A stretch of DNA of 64,000 bases from Desulfovibrio porci (GCF_009696265.1 NZ_VUMH01000012.1:1-64000), one strand, 5' to 3'. Shown: positions 33,968 through 42,938, numbered from the stretch's first letter. Notes: generated from the sequence alone by a model not told the origin. Made by a program: numbers and translations.

Positions 33968-34888
33968 TCACGCGGCGCAAAAAACCTTCAGATCTCCGGC
34001 TCGGCCCCGCAGCAGCCGCACGGCCGCCTCGGCCTCCGCGCGGGGCATGGGAGGCGTGTCCCCGAGCCCGTATTCCCGGCCGAGCATGGCGTATTTGTCC
34101 TTGCCCAGGCGGTGATAGGGCAGCACCTCCAGGTCGGCCCGTTCCGGGACGCCGGGCAGACCCGCGAGATACGCGCCGTAAGCTTCGAGATGCGCGGCAT
34201 CGTCGTTCAGGCCCGGCACCAGGGGCAGGCGGATGTGCACGGACTTGTCCGTTTCCGCCAGAAAACGCTCCAGGTTGGCCAGGATCAGAGCGTTGTCCTG
34301 CCCGGTGAGCTCCTTGTGCCGCGCCGGGTCCAGATGCTTGATGTCGTAAAAAATCACGTCCGCAACCAGGGCCAGCGCCCTGAAATGTTCATAGGGCGCG
34401 AAGCCCGAAGTCTCGATGGCCGTATGGATGCCCAGGGCGGCGCAACGGCCGCACAGCTCCACGGCAAAGGCGTGCTGCGCCAGCACTTCCCCGCCGGACA
34501 GGGTGACCCCGCCGCCGGAATTGCGGTAAAAAAGCATATCCTTCCTGATCCGGCCGAACACCTCGTCCAGACTGTATTCCTGTCCGGCCATGAGCAGGGC
34601 CTTGCCCCGGCAGGACGCGGCGCACAGGCCGCAGGCGTCGCAGCGGGCCCGGTCGACACGCGGCGGGCCGCACTCCGCCTTGATGGCGTCGCGCGGGCAG
34701 AGCGTGGCGCACAGGCCGCAGCCCAGACACTCGTTCGGCTTTTGCAGCAGCTCCCGGCCCATGTTCTGGGTGGTGGGATTGGAGCACCAGCGGCAGCGCA
34801 GGGGGCAGCCCTTGAAAAAGACCGTGGTGCGGATGCCCGGCCCGTCATGCAGGCTGTAGTGCTGAATATTTTCGATCAGGGCTTTCAT
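33968..34888 (-). CDS. Glycyl-radical enzyme activating enzyme (radical SAM)
   Basis: A 306-residue radical SAM activase that installs the glycyl radical. The SAM cluster motif is CPLRCRWCSNP (CX3CX2C) near residue 29. An inserted two-cluster ferredoxin domain follows at about 52-100 (CLGCGLCATLCP and CDACGLCAASC), as in activases of eliminase-type glycyl-radical enzymes. GGGVTLSGGEVLAQ and the conserved KHLDPARHKELTG follow. Start 34888 begins MKALIENIQHYSLHDGPGIRTTVF, a family-typical N-terminus. It is 51 bases upstream of the radical enzyme and eight bases after the SDR stop. Confidence 0.93.
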   Translation of the reverse strand: MKALIENIQHYSLHDGPGIRTTVFFKGCPLRCRWCSNPTTQNMGRELLQKPNECLGCGLCATLCPRDAIKAECGPPRVDRARCDACGLCAASCRGKALLMAGQEYSLDEVFGRIRKDMLFYRNSGGGVTLSGGEVLAQHAFAVELCGRCAALGIHTAIETSGFAPYEHFRALALVADVIFYDIKHLDPARHKELTGQDNALILANLERFLAETDKSVHIRLPLVPGLNDDAAHLEAYGAYLAGLPGVPERADLEVLPYHRLGKDKYAMLGREYGLGDTPPMPRAEAEAAVRLLRGRAGDLKVFCAA

Positions 34889-34896
34889 GGCCGCGC

Positions 34897-35700
34897 CTAC
34901 AGAACAAGGTTGTCGAACTCTTCCCGGTGCCGGTCCCGCAGGGCGTACAGCTTGGCCAGCTCCACGCTGGCCCGCCGCTCCACGTCCCCGGCGCACTCCA
35001 ACAGCACGTCCATGACCCGCACGGACGGCCCCAGGGACAACAGCCAGCGCACGGTGCGGGCGATGTCCTCGGGCTGGATCATGGCTTCCGGCGGCAGGGA
35101 GGCTCCCTCGCCCGCCGCCATATCCGTATTGACCCAGCCGGGGCAGATGGTGGTCACGCTGACGCCTTTGGCCGCCAGTTCCCGGTAGGCCGCCTCGCCG
35201 AGGCCCATCAGCCCGAATTTGGAGGCCGAATAGCCCCCCAGCCCGGCCACGGCCACCTTGCCGTTGCGCGAAGCCACATTGATGATCCGCCCCCGGCCCT
35301 GCCTGAGCATCAGGGGAACGATCTCGCGCATGAGCAGAAAGGGCGCGCGCAGATTGACCGCCAGAAGGCGGCTGAAAACCGGCTCATCCAGTTCAAAACT
35401 GCCGGGAACGCTGATGCCCGCGCCGTTGAAGAGCAGGTCCACGCGCCCGTGCCTGGCCGTGACGGCCGCCGCCGCCTCGCGCACGGCCCCGGCGTCGGCC
35501 AGGTCCGCGGCTTCAATATCCGGCTGGTCCACTCCGGCCAGGCCGCACTCCTTTGCCAGTTCCGCGCGGGCGGCCTCCAGGTTTTCCCGGCTGCGCGCCA
35601 CAAGCACCAGACGATATCCCCAGCCCGCCAGTTCGCGGGCCACGGCCCTGCCTATTCCCCGGCTTCCCCCGGTCACCACGGCCACAGGAGTTTCTTTCAT
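34897..35700 (-). CDS. Short-chain dehydrogenase/reductase
   Basis: A 267-residue classical SDR. The NAD(P) loop is TGGSRGIGRAVA at residues 10-21, then NGAG near 92, the catalytic Ser in INVASRNGKVA and the YSASKFG Tyr-Lys pair near 156-160. It would oxidise or reduce a hydroxyl/carbonyl of a pathway intermediate. It precedes the activase gene by eight bases, so the two are co-translated. Substrate unknown. Confidence 0.9.
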   Translation of the reverse strand: MKETPVAVVTGGSRGIGRAVARELAGWGYRLVLVARSRENLEAARAELAKECGLAGVDQPDIEAADLADAGAVREAAAAVTARHGRVDLLFNGAGISVPGSFELDEPVFSRLLAVNLRAPFLLMREIVPLMLRQGRGRIINVASRNGKVAVAGLGGYSASKFGLMGLGEAAYRELAAKGVSVTTICPGWVNTDMAAGEGASLPPEAMIQPEDIARTVRWLLSLGPSVRVMDVLLECAGDVERRASVELAKLYALRDRHREEFDNLVL

Positions 35701-35777
35701 GTCCGCCTCCGCGTTGTTGCATGCCGCACCGTCTTGCCGCGCCGGTCCGGGCCCGCGTCAGGCCCCTTCAGGCCCGC

Positions 35778-36137
35778 TCACTGCCGGCCGGGCGCGGCGC
35801 AGACAAAAGCCTTTTTGACGTACTTCGCCACGTGCCAGATGGTTTGCGTGCCGTGGGGAATGAGAAAGCTGTCCCCGGCGCGCACCGTGATCCGCGTGCC
35901 GTCGGCATGCTCGATAAGCGCTTCGCCCTCCAGAATGCTGCACATCTCGTCCGTGGGGTGCGAGGGAATGGCGAAGCTGCCGCCGGAACAATCCCAGAGG
36001 CCCGCCGTCAGCGAGCCGTCGGGCCGCGTGAAGCAACGCCAGACGTTGGTATGGGGATCCCCTGCCACAGGATTGGGGGCAGGCCCCCGCGCATGCCCGG
36101 CCGGCGCGGTCTGATCGAAAAGAATGATGGTTTTCAC
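35778..36137 (-). CDS. Cupin-domain protein
   Basis: A 119-residue single-cupin protein. The metal-site pattern is PTDEMCSILEGEALIEHADGTRITVRAGDSFLIPHGTQTIWHV: the usual Glu is present and His residues lie in the second motif. It looks like the small EutQ/DUF861-like cupins that bind or isomerise small organic ligands. Start GTG 36137 follows AAAGGGA; an ATG at 36155 has no ribosome site. It is the first gene of the cupin-SDR-activase-radical-enzyme run and diverges from the IclR regulator. Confidence 0.75.
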   Translation of the reverse strand: MKTIILFDQTAPAGHARGPAPNPVAGDPHTNVWRCFTRPDGSLTAGLWDCSGGSFAIPSHPTDEMCSILEGEALIEHADGTRITVRAGDSFLIPHGTQTIWHVAKYVKKAFVCAAPGRQ

Positions 36138-36155
36138 GGCAGTCCCTTTGTTCAT

Positions 36156-36342
36156 ATATTATCAACTTTTTTCTATTATTATATATCATATTCCCCTTTG
36201 TCAAACCCCAAAGAAGGAAAAAGTCGACTCCTGAAAAAAAATAGGATAGTTTTCATAAACTAAGGATTCGCAGCCCTGCCCCAGGTTTCCGGCGCTGTCG
36301 TCCGGCGCGGTTTTCGCGCCCAACCTTGCATGCGAGAAAAAT
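36156..36342. promoter_or_regulatory. Divergent control region of the glycyl-radical locus, with candidate IclR operator
   Basis: An AT-rich 187-base stretch between the cupin and IclR genes. A palindrome TAGTTT-N4-AAACTA lies at 36247-36262, the size and place expected for an IclR-family site. The AT-rich part (TATATATCATATTCCC and TATTATCAAC) should carry the minus-strand promoter. Confidence 0.45.
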
Positions 36343-37122
36343 ATGGCCCAGAACAGCAACGCTTTTGTCCAGACATTTGAGAAAGGCCTGCAGATACTTG
36401 AATATCTTGTGGAGGAAAAAACCGTTTCCGTGACCGGCGTGGCCAAACGCATGGGCATCCAGAAAAGCGCCAGCTACCGCTTTCTGAACACGCTGCGGCT
36501 TCACGGCTATGCGGACAAGGACCAGCACAACAGCTACCGCCTCACGGACCGCTTGAGCAAACTGGGCAGGGGCGTGGTGCCCAAGCGGGAGTTTTACAAT
36601 ATCGTCGCGCAGTTCCTGGACAACCTGGCCAAGAAAAACAAAGAGAACAACGGCATCTGCAACCTGGGCATGTGGAACGGCAAGGAAATCGTCTACATGG
36701 TGCAGAGCGCCAACGACAAATACATGCTCCTGACCGTGGGGCGCACGGTTCCGGCCTACTGCTCCGCCCTGGGCAAGGCCGTGCTGGCCTATCTGCCCGA
36801 GGAAGCCCTGGAGAATTACATCCAGCGCACCGAATTCGCCGCGTTTACGGAAAGCACGGTGAACAGCGCCGAACGGCTGCGCGCGGAACTCCGGTCCGTG
36901 CGCGAAAAAGGCTATGCGCTCATGGACGACGAGCTCTATCCCGGCCTCAAGGGCCTGGCCATGCCGGTCATCTGCGGCGACGCGCCGGTCAGGTACGCGG
37001 TCAGCGTCACCCAGACCATCTACGGTCCGGCGGATCAGTTGGTGCAGCGGATGCTCAAGCCCCTGCAGGAAACCGTGCAGGACATCGTGGCCGCCATGGA
37101 AATTTACAACTTCGGCCAGTGA
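36343..37122 (+). CDS. IclR-family transcriptional regulator
   Basis: A 259-residue regulator. The N-terminal winged helix is at about 9-65 (FEKGLQILEYLVEEKTVSVTGVAKRMGIQKSASYRFLNTLRLHGYADKD in consecutive segments), then the IclR effector-binding domain (ICNLGMWNGKEIVYMVQSA, VPAYCSALGKAVLAYLPEE, LYPGLKGLAMPVI). Such regulators respond to small organic acids. It is divergent from the cupin operon and convergent with the dehydrogenase gene at 37173, in the middle of the locus, so it very likely controls it. Confidence 0.9.
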   Translation: MAQNSNAFVQTFEKGLQILEYLVEEKTVSVTGVAKRMGIQKSASYRFLNTLRLHGYADKDQHNSYRLTDRLSKLGRGVVPKREFYNIVAQFLDNLAKKNKENNGICNLGMWNGKEIVYMVQSANDKYMLLTVGRTVPAYCSALGKAVLAYLPEEALENYIQRTEFAAFTESTVNSAERLRAELRSVREKGYALMDDELYPGLKGLAMPVICGDAPVRYAVSVTQTIYGPADQLVQRMLKPLQETVQDIVAAMEIYNFGQ

Positions 37123-37172
37123 TGACGTAAGCCGCATCCGGGAAAACGCGCCCGACAGGCGGCCCGCGGCGT

Positions 37173-38339
37173 TCAGCGCGTCGCGATGCCCTTGCGTTCC
37201 AGCAGGGCCGTGAAGGCGTCCGTGATCTCCCTGAATGCCTCGAACATGCTGTCGGGCCGGAATTCCTTATACCGCCAGTCCATGCCGAAAACTTCCTCCA
37301 CCACCCGGATGCAGTGTTCCGTGGCTCTGGCCGCGCCGTCCGGCCCTGTGGGCTCGAAACCCTCGCAACGGTTGGCTCCGTACATGATTTCCAGCATGCG
37401 CTCCCGGCCCAGTCCGGGCGGGGGCACGGCCCGCGCGCCCGAGGCGTCCACCCACACGGGGCAGCCCGCCGGAAGGCCCTCGGGACCCGGCGCGTGCAGC
37501 AGCGCGCCCGCGTCGTACAGCATGGCCTTGATCACCTGCAGGGCCGAAGCCGCCACGCACTGCTGATTGACTTCGGAAAGCAGGGGCATGCGCGCGGGCA
37601 CTTCGGCCCAGAGATCTTTGTCCACATCCAGTTCGGCGGTGATGTCCCGCCCGTTTTCCTCCACCTTCAGATAGTAGGGAATGCCCGGAGCCAGCGCGCC
37701 TTCCTGGAAAATCTGCATGCACATGCAGTGGTGCCCCACCAGGGTGACGTCAACGGCTTCCGGCCGCGTGCCGCGTTTCCCGGCCACAATGGTCTTGAGC
37801 ATGGGTTCGAAAAGAGAGACGTTGCCCACGCCCAGCGTGGGGGCCAGGCCCACCTTGCCCAGAATCTCGTGCAAATAGTCCGGGCCGGACACGTTGACCA
37901 CATGCGCGCCGGGCAAAACCGCCCTGACCGCCTTCATCAGATTATAGAGCAGCACGCCGTGCCCCGGCGCCCAGGGCCGCAGGCCGGAGCCTTCCGGCGC
38001 GCCGTAATAAATCCGCCGCGCCAGGTCATGCGGCAGCCGGTGCAGATGCCACCAGGAAAGCAAGGTGGTGGCGTTGAAAATCACATCCGGCCGGTAGTGC
38101 TCCAGCGCCTCGGCAATGGCCGCCGTGTCCAGCATGTCCACGCCGAAACCCGCCACGTCCGGGAAGCGTTTGTATTCCTGCAAAAAATAGCTCTCGGCAA
38201 TCAGGCTGTTGGCCACCTGCCGGGCGTGGTCCGCGCGGATATCCCCCACCACCACCCGCACGCCCGGCAGCCTGCCCGCCAGATGCGCGGCATGCGTGCC
38301 GACCCCGCCCAGACCCAGGATCATCAGCGTCTTGTCCAT
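37173..38339 (-). CDS. NAD(P)-binding saccharopine-dehydrogenase-like oxidoreductase
   Basis: A 388-residue protein with an N-terminal Rossmann fold (MILGLGGVGTHAAHLAGRLPG, then VVVGDIRADHARQVANSL) and a segment PDVIFNATTLLSWWHLHRLP that matches the SDH/LOR type layout. The rest is unfamiliar: VNVSGPDYLHEILGKVGLAPTLGVGN and TLVGHHCMCMQIF. It likely oxidises or reduces a pathway intermediate. It is transcribed with the TRAP genes upstream on the minus strand, 38 bases after the large permease. No specific reaction can be named. Confidence 0.7.
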   Translation of the reverse strand: MDKTLMILGLGGVGTHAAHLAGRLPGVRVVVGDIRADHARQVANSLIAESYFLQEYKRFPDVAGFGVDMLDTAAIAEALEHYRPDVIFNATTLLSWWHLHRLPHDLARRIYYGAPEGSGLRPWAPGHGVLLYNLMKAVRAVLPGAHVVNVSGPDYLHEILGKVGLAPTLGVGNVSLFEPMLKTIVAGKRGTRPEAVDVTLVGHHCMCMQIFQEGALAPGIPYYLKVEENGRDITAELDVDKDLWAEVPARMPLLSEVNQQCVAASALQVIKAMLYDAGALLHAPGPEGLPAGCPVWVDASGARAVPPPGLGRERMLEIMYGANRCEGFEPTGPDGAARATEHCIRVVEEVFGMDWRYKEFRPDSMFEAFREITDAFTALLERKGIATR

Positions 38340-38377
38340 GAAAGGCCTCCTTTTCAGCGCGGCCGCACTTTGCGCCG

Positions 38378-39661
38378 CTAGCGGACGAAGTGCACCAGAA
38401 AAAGCGAAATCTGCGGAAACAGCGTCACCAGGATCAGGGCCAGCACCTGCACGCCGAGAAAGGCCCAGGCCTCGCGCATGATATTGCCGATCTTTTCCTT
38501 GCAGATGGGCGCGGCGATCCAGAGCTGCGGGCCCATGGGCGGCGTCACCTCGCCGATAATGGCGCAGAATACGGCCAGCGCGCCGTACAGGGAGGGGTCA
38601 ATGCCCAGAGCCGTGACGCTGGGCAGGAAGAGCGGCAGCACAATGACCACCATGGGGAAACTGGAGAAGAAAAAGCCCATGACCAGAAGCATGGCCTGCA
38701 CGGCGAACAGAAAGGCGGTGGGCCCGAGCTGCAGGTCGATGACCCACTGGCTGATCATCTGCGGCAGCCCCACATAGCCGAGCACCCGGCCGAAAAGCTC
38801 GCCGCCGATGACCAGAAAGTAGATCATGCTGCTCAGGCGCACGGTTTCCACCAGGGCGTCCATGAAGACCTTCCAGGTGATGCCCTTGTAGATGAGCACG
38901 CCCAGGGCCAGCGAATAGACGCAGGCCACGGCCGCCGCCTGGGTGGGGCTGAACACGCCGGAGTAGATGCCCCCGAGCACGATGAGCGGCATGAGCAGGA
39001 TGGGAAAGGCCTTGCGGAAGGCCTCCAGGCGCAACGCCAGACTGGCCTTTGCGCCGCCGCTGTAGCCCCGCCTGATGGACAGATAGACGGTGAGCAGGCA
39101 CATCAGGGCGGCGGCCAGCAGGCCGGGCCCGACCCCGGCCGCGAACAGATCGGCGATGGAAATGCGGTTGCTGGCCCCGAAGATGATCATGAACACGCTG
39201 GGCGGGATCACGGCCCCCAGCCCGGCGGAGGTCACGGCCAGGCCCGAGGCGAAGGCCCGCGGATAGCCCGAGGCCGCCATCATGGGCACGAAAATGGTGC
39301 CGATGATGGCCAGACAGGCTGTGGCCGAGCCGGAGATGGACCCCAGAAAAGCGGCGAAAATGCAGATGGCCACGGCCATGCCGCCGGGCAGGTGGCCCAC
39401 CAGCCGGTTGATGCAGTCCCGCAAGTGTCCCATGCCGCCGCTGGAAAGAATCAGATTGCCCGCGAAAATGAAAAAGGGCATGGCCAGCATGGGGTAGCCG
39501 CTGATGGTGGTGAAGAAAATCTGGGAAATATTGCCCACCGGAAAATCCATGACGTGGATCATGATGGCTATGGAACCGATGCTGAACGTCACGCACAGCG
39601 GAGTTCCCAAGAGGAAAAGAATGACAATGGTCAGCAGGGCGAAGTAGACGAAAGAATCCAT
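38378..39661 (-). CDS. TRAP transporter large permease (DctM family)
   Basis: A 427-residue inner-membrane protein with about twelve helices. Family segments are MDFPVGNISQIFFTTISGYPMLAMPFFIFAGNLI in consecutive runs, GSISGSATACLAIIGTIFVPMM, AVIPPSVFMIIFGA and MGFFFSSFPMVVIVLPLFLP. Together with the small permease and binding protein upstream it forms a complete tripartite importer that uses an ion gradient. The overlapping genomic context with a glycyl-radical enzyme suggests it imports that enzyme's substrate. Confidence 0.92.
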   Translation of the reverse strand: MDSFVYFALLTIVILFLLGTPLCVTFSIGSIAIMIHVMDFPVGNISQIFFTTISGYPMLAMPFFIFAGNLILSSGGMGHLRDCINRLVGHLPGGMAVAICIFAAFLGSISGSATACLAIIGTIFVPMMAASGYPRAFASGLAVTSAGLGAVIPPSVFMIIFGASNRISIADLFAAGVGPGLLAAALMCLLTVYLSIRRGYSGGAKASLALRLEAFRKAFPILLMPLIVLGGIYSGVFSPTQAAAVACVYSLALGVLIYKGITWKVFMDALVETVRLSSMIYFLVIGGELFGRVLGYVGLPQMISQWVIDLQLGPTAFLFAVQAMLLVMGFFFSSFPMVVIVLPLFLPSVTALGIDPSLYGALAVFCAIIGEVTPPMGPQLWIAAPICKEKIGNIMREAWAFLGVQVLALILVTLFPQISLFLVHFVR

Positions 39662-39707
39662 GCCGTTCTCCTGGGTTGAAGCATACAGCGGGCGGGGATT
39701 TCGGGTT

Positions 39708-40223
39708 TTATTCCTCCGGTTCCGCCGCTTCCGGCGCGTGCTTGTCGCGGACCACGCCCCAGAGCCGGTAGACGGCGAACACGGTGAACATGGCCATGCC
39801 CAGGCCCACGCAGCTTTCCACCAGCCAGCGCGGCACGGACACGCAACGGATAATGTTCATATTGAATTCAAGGCATTGGGAGATGAAAATGAAGCCGCTC
39901 CAACTGATGACCACGCCGAAAACGACAGTGGCAAGGCCGCTGATGACGTCGCAGACCTTGCGCGCGGGCCTCGGCAGGGCGTTGCGGAGCATATCCACCG
40001 AAACATGGTCGCCGTCGGGCAGAATGGGACCGGCCACCATCATGACGGCCCAGATGGTCAGCCAGACGGGCAGGTCGTACATGAGATCAATGGAAAAATG
40101 GAACAGCGTGCGGCAGATGATTTCCGCGAAATTGATGCAGATGCCCGCAAAGAAAACCAGTCCCCAGAATTCGAGCCAGCGGCGCTTGAGCCTGGCTCCG
40201 ACATGTGCGCGGCGTTGCGACAT
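39708..40223 (-). CDS. TRAP transporter small permease (DctQ family)
   Basis: A 171-residue protein with four predicted helices (FWGLVFFAGICINFAEIICR, YDLPVWLTIWAVMMVAGPIL, ISGLATVVFGVVISWSGFIF, CVGLGMAMFTVFAVYRLW). The DGDHVSVDMLRNALP loop is characteristic of DctQ. Start 40223 follows AAAGGGGAAG; a longer frame to 40280 lacks a ribosome site. It lies between the binding protein and large permease. Confidence 0.88.
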   Translation of the reverse strand: MSQRRAHVGARLKRRWLEFWGLVFFAGICINFAEIICRTLFHFSIDLMYDLPVWLTIWAVMMVAGPILPDGDHVSVDMLRNALPRPARKVCDVISGLATVVFGVVISWSGFIFISQCLEFNMNIIRCVSVPRWLVESCVGLGMAMFTVFAVYRLWGVVRDKHAPEAAEPEE

Positions 40224-40305
40224 GGTCTTCCCCTTTCCGCCGTGAACGGCGGACGGCCCCTGCGCGGACGGCGCGGTCATGCCGCCGCGCAGGGCCGGAA
40301 GAAGG

Positions 40306-41334
40306 TTATCCGGCGGTATTCCTGATGGCCTCCATCAGGGCGGGGTCCACGCCCTTCACGAATTCGTCGGTGGCCTGCCGCAGGGCGGCCTCCCATTCGG
40401 CGCGGGCCTCGGGGGTCATCTTGACCAGAACGGTATCCGGGTTTTCATCCCACCACTTGAGAATGCGTTGCTCCTCATCCTCAAAGTACTGGTGCACGTC
40501 CGTGGCGGCGATGACGAATTCCATGGCCTTGCGCTCATTCTCGGGCAGGGCGTCCCACCATTGGCGGTTCACCACCAGCGCCTGCGGGCAGAAGCCCAGG
40601 GGCACGGGCAGCATGTACTTGGTCTGGCGGGGCAGATCAAAATAGGTATAGCCGAAGATATCGTTGGTCAGGCCTTCGATCATATTGGTCTGCAGTGCGG
40701 AAACGACCTCGGTATACGGCAGGGCCACGCCCACCAGCCCCAGGGCCTTGAAGGCGTTGGCGTAGGACTGCTGGCCGGAATAGCGGATTTTCTGATTCTT
40801 CATGGCCGCCAGCGAGTCCGCCGGGCCGTTCTTGGTCCAGATCCAGAAATGGCCGATGGCGTTGGTCCACTTGAGAATCCTGAAGCCCTTGGTCTCGGCC
40901 AGTTTTTCCTGCTTGGCCCGCCAGGCCGGAGTATTCATGGCCCGCAGAAAATGGGCCATATCCTTGAATACGCCCGGAGCCGTGATCACCCGCCAGTCCG
41001 AATCGAACTGCTCGATGAACTGGGGCAATGTATAGGTGAACTGCCCCGCGCCCGTGGCCACGGCGTTGATGGCGTCGGCCGGCGACTTCACCACGTCGCC
41101 CACCCAGCGCATCTTGTATTTGCCCCGCAGGGCGGGGTGATTCTGCATGTTGAAGTCAAGCGCGCCGTAATACACGCCCACAGCCTGCCCTTCGGCATAG
41201 GAGGAGGCGGAACTGTAAGGCTCGGGGAAAAGCAGCTTCACCTCCTTGGCCGCGGCTGCGGCCGGAAGGACGGATCCGCACAGGGTCAGGGCGCACAGCG
41301 CCAGCATGCAGGCCATGGTTTGCAAGAGCTTCAT
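40306..41334 (-). CDS. TRAP transporter solute-binding protein (DctP family)
   Basis: A 342-residue periplasmic protein with a clear signal peptide (MKLLQTMACMLALCALTLCGSVLPAAAAA). The mature part shows KEVKLLFPEPYSSASSYAEGQAVG, ILKWTNAIGHFWIWTKNGPADSLAAMKNQKIRYSG and ALQTNMIEGLTNDIFGYTYFDLP, the layout of DctP proteins. The arginine in KIRYSG corresponds to the carboxylate/sulfonate-gripping arginine region. ATG 41334 has AAGGAG upstream. It is the first gene of the TRAP-dehydrogenase operon. Confidence 0.88.
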   Translation of the reverse strand: MKLLQTMACMLALCALTLCGSVLPAAAAAKEVKLLFPEPYSSASSYAEGQAVGVYYGALDFNMQNHPALRGKYKMRWVGDVVKSPADAINAVATGAGQFTYTLPQFIEQFDSDWRVITAPGVFKDMAHFLRAMNTPAWRAKQEKLAETKGFRILKWTNAIGHFWIWTKNGPADSLAAMKNQKIRYSGQQSYANAFKALGLVGVALPYTEVVSALQTNMIEGLTNDIFGYTYFDLPRQTKYMLPVPLGFCPQALVVNRQWWDALPENERKAMEFVIAATDVHQYFEDEEQRILKWWDENPDTVLVKMTPEARAEWEAALRQATDEFVKGVDPALMEAIRNTAG

Positions 41335-41939
41335 CACACACTCTCCTTGTAGACGGTCACTGCCGTTTATGGGGACTCGTCCCCGTGAAGGACGCCTGGA
41401 TCACTCGGGAGAGGCCTGCCGGACAGGCCGGAACGGTTGCGGAATCCGGCTCGCGGCGCAGCGGGCCATAGGGCTTTTGTTATTTTTAAAGCAAAATGAT
41501 TCACTTATTGTGAATACTAGGGCAAGCCGGATGCGCTGTCAAGACGCCTCCCGGCCCGATCCGGGGCGGGCGCGTATAAAAATCCTTATCTGCGTCCGGG
41601 GAGCGGACAGAAAACGTCAGATGACGCCGGCAAAGCTGTTCTGACTGATAATCCCGGCAAAGAAAAAATCAGCAAAAGCCGCAACGGGATGCGCCCGCTC
41701 CGCTGCCCGCTGCCGCCTGCCGGAAAAGCACATTTTTTGCGAAAATTTTCCCAAAGCCTTGCCTCACCGGCCCGAGAAGCCTGCCCAATGCGTTCCCCTC
41801 CTTGACGTAACCCCCGCGCTGGGCTACCGTAAACCTGATATCGACCTGTCCGGCCCTTCCGGGACCGGAAGACAGCCCGTGGCGTGGTGCCGCGGGCGGG
41901 GTATTTTGGGGTACTGTCTGTATGCAAAAGGACAAGCAC
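41335..41939. other. Divergent intergenic region between TRAP operon and nhcABCD
   Basis: A 605-base gap that must hold promoters for both directions. Besides the palindrome at 41499-41515, it contains a TTGACG hexamer near 41802 that could be the -35 box of the nhc operon. No convincing gene was seen. Confidence 0.4.
41499..41515. promoter_or_regulatory. Candidate operator before the TRAP operon
   Basis: A perfect palindrome ATTCAC-TTATT-GTGAAT in an AT-rich stretch, 165 bases upstream of the TRAP binding-protein start. Its half-site differs from the palindrome at 36247-36262, so it may bind a different regulator than the IclR protein. Confidence 0.45.
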
Positions 41940-42923
41940 ATGAGGAATGGCACAACACTGCTTCTGCTGGCGGCGATGACCCTGGCCGGCGCGGCGTGTC
42001 TGACGGCCTGGGGGGCGGGGTCTGCGGCCGCGGCTTCCCTGGAACCCACGGACAGCGGCGCGCCGTCGGCCATGGTTATCTTTCCTGTCGGCGAAAAGCC
42101 CAATCCCAAGGGCGCCGGCATGAAACCCGTGGTCTTCAACCACCTCGTCCATGAGAAAAAAGTCGAAAACTGCGAGTCCTGTCACCACACGGGCGATCCT
42201 GTGGCCTGTACCACCTGTCATACGGTGGAGGGCAAGGCCGAGGGCAACTTCATCACCCTTGAGCGGGCCATGCACGCCACCGATATCGCCAAGCGCGCCA
42301 AGGGCAACACGCCCCAGAGCTGTGTGAGCTGTCACGAGCAGCAGCTCAAGCAGCGCCAGTGCGCGGGCTGTCATGTGCTGGTCAAACCCGCGCGCAACGC
42401 CGCCTGGTGCGCCGTCTGCCACACGGGGGCGCCGTCCATGACCGCGCAGCAGATGCAGCAGGGCATCGCCGGAAAGCTGCCCGAAGCGCAGAACGAGGCT
42501 CTGGCCGCCGAAACCGTGCTGGCCGAAAAGCCCGTGGACTACCTCACTCCCATGCAGGCGCCCTACAAGGTGGTCATCGACGCCCTGGCCAAGCAGTACG
42601 AGCCCAGCGTCTTCACCCACCGTCGCCATGTGAGTTCGCTCATGGAACGCATCAAGGACGACAAGCTGGCCCAGGCTTTCCATACCAAGCCGGAGACGCT
42701 CTGCGCCGCCTGCCACCACAACAGCCCCCTGTCGGCCACGCCGCCCAAGTGCGGCAGCTGCCACACCACGAATATCGATCCCAAGAATCCGACCCGCCCG
42801 ACGCTCAAGGCCGCCTATCATCTGCAGTGCATGGGTTGCCACAAGGCCATGAAGGTGGGCCGTCCGAAGAACACCGACTGCACCACATGCCATAAGCAAC
42901 GCGCCCCGCAGCGCGCCGACTAG
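41940..42923 (+). CDS. nhcA: Nine-haem cytochrome c (NhcA-like)
   Basis: A 327-residue periplasmic cytochrome with a Sec signal peptide of about 32 residues. It holds exactly nine CXXCH haem motifs in order: CESCH, CTTCH, CVSCH, CAGCH, CAVCH, CAACH, CGSCH, CMGCH, CTTCH. The split of about four haems, one isolated, then four matches the two tetrahaem c3-like domains plus one haem of the nine-haem cytochrome of Desulfovibrio desulfuricans. It would accept electrons from periplasmic hydrogenases via type-I cytochrome c3 and pass them to the membrane partners encoded next. ATG 41940 follows AAAGGA. Confidence 0.9.
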   Translation: MRNGTTLLLLAAMTLAGAACLTAWGAGSAAAASLEPTDSGAPSAMVIFPVGEKPNPKGAGMKPVVFNHLVHEKKVENCESCHHTGDPVACTTCHTVEGKAEGNFITLERAMHATDIAKRAKGNTPQSCVSCHEQQLKQRQCAGCHVLVKPARNAAWCAVCHTGAPSMTAQQMQQGIAGKLPEAQNEALAAETVLAEKPVDYLTPMQAPYKVVIDALAKQYEPSVFTHRRHVSSLMERIKDDKLAQAFHTKPETLCAACHHNSPLSATPPKCGSCHTTNIDPKNPTRPTLKAAYHLQCMGCHKAMKVGRPKNTDCTTCHKQRAPQRAD

Positions 42924-42938
42924 TACGGAGAAACGCAT

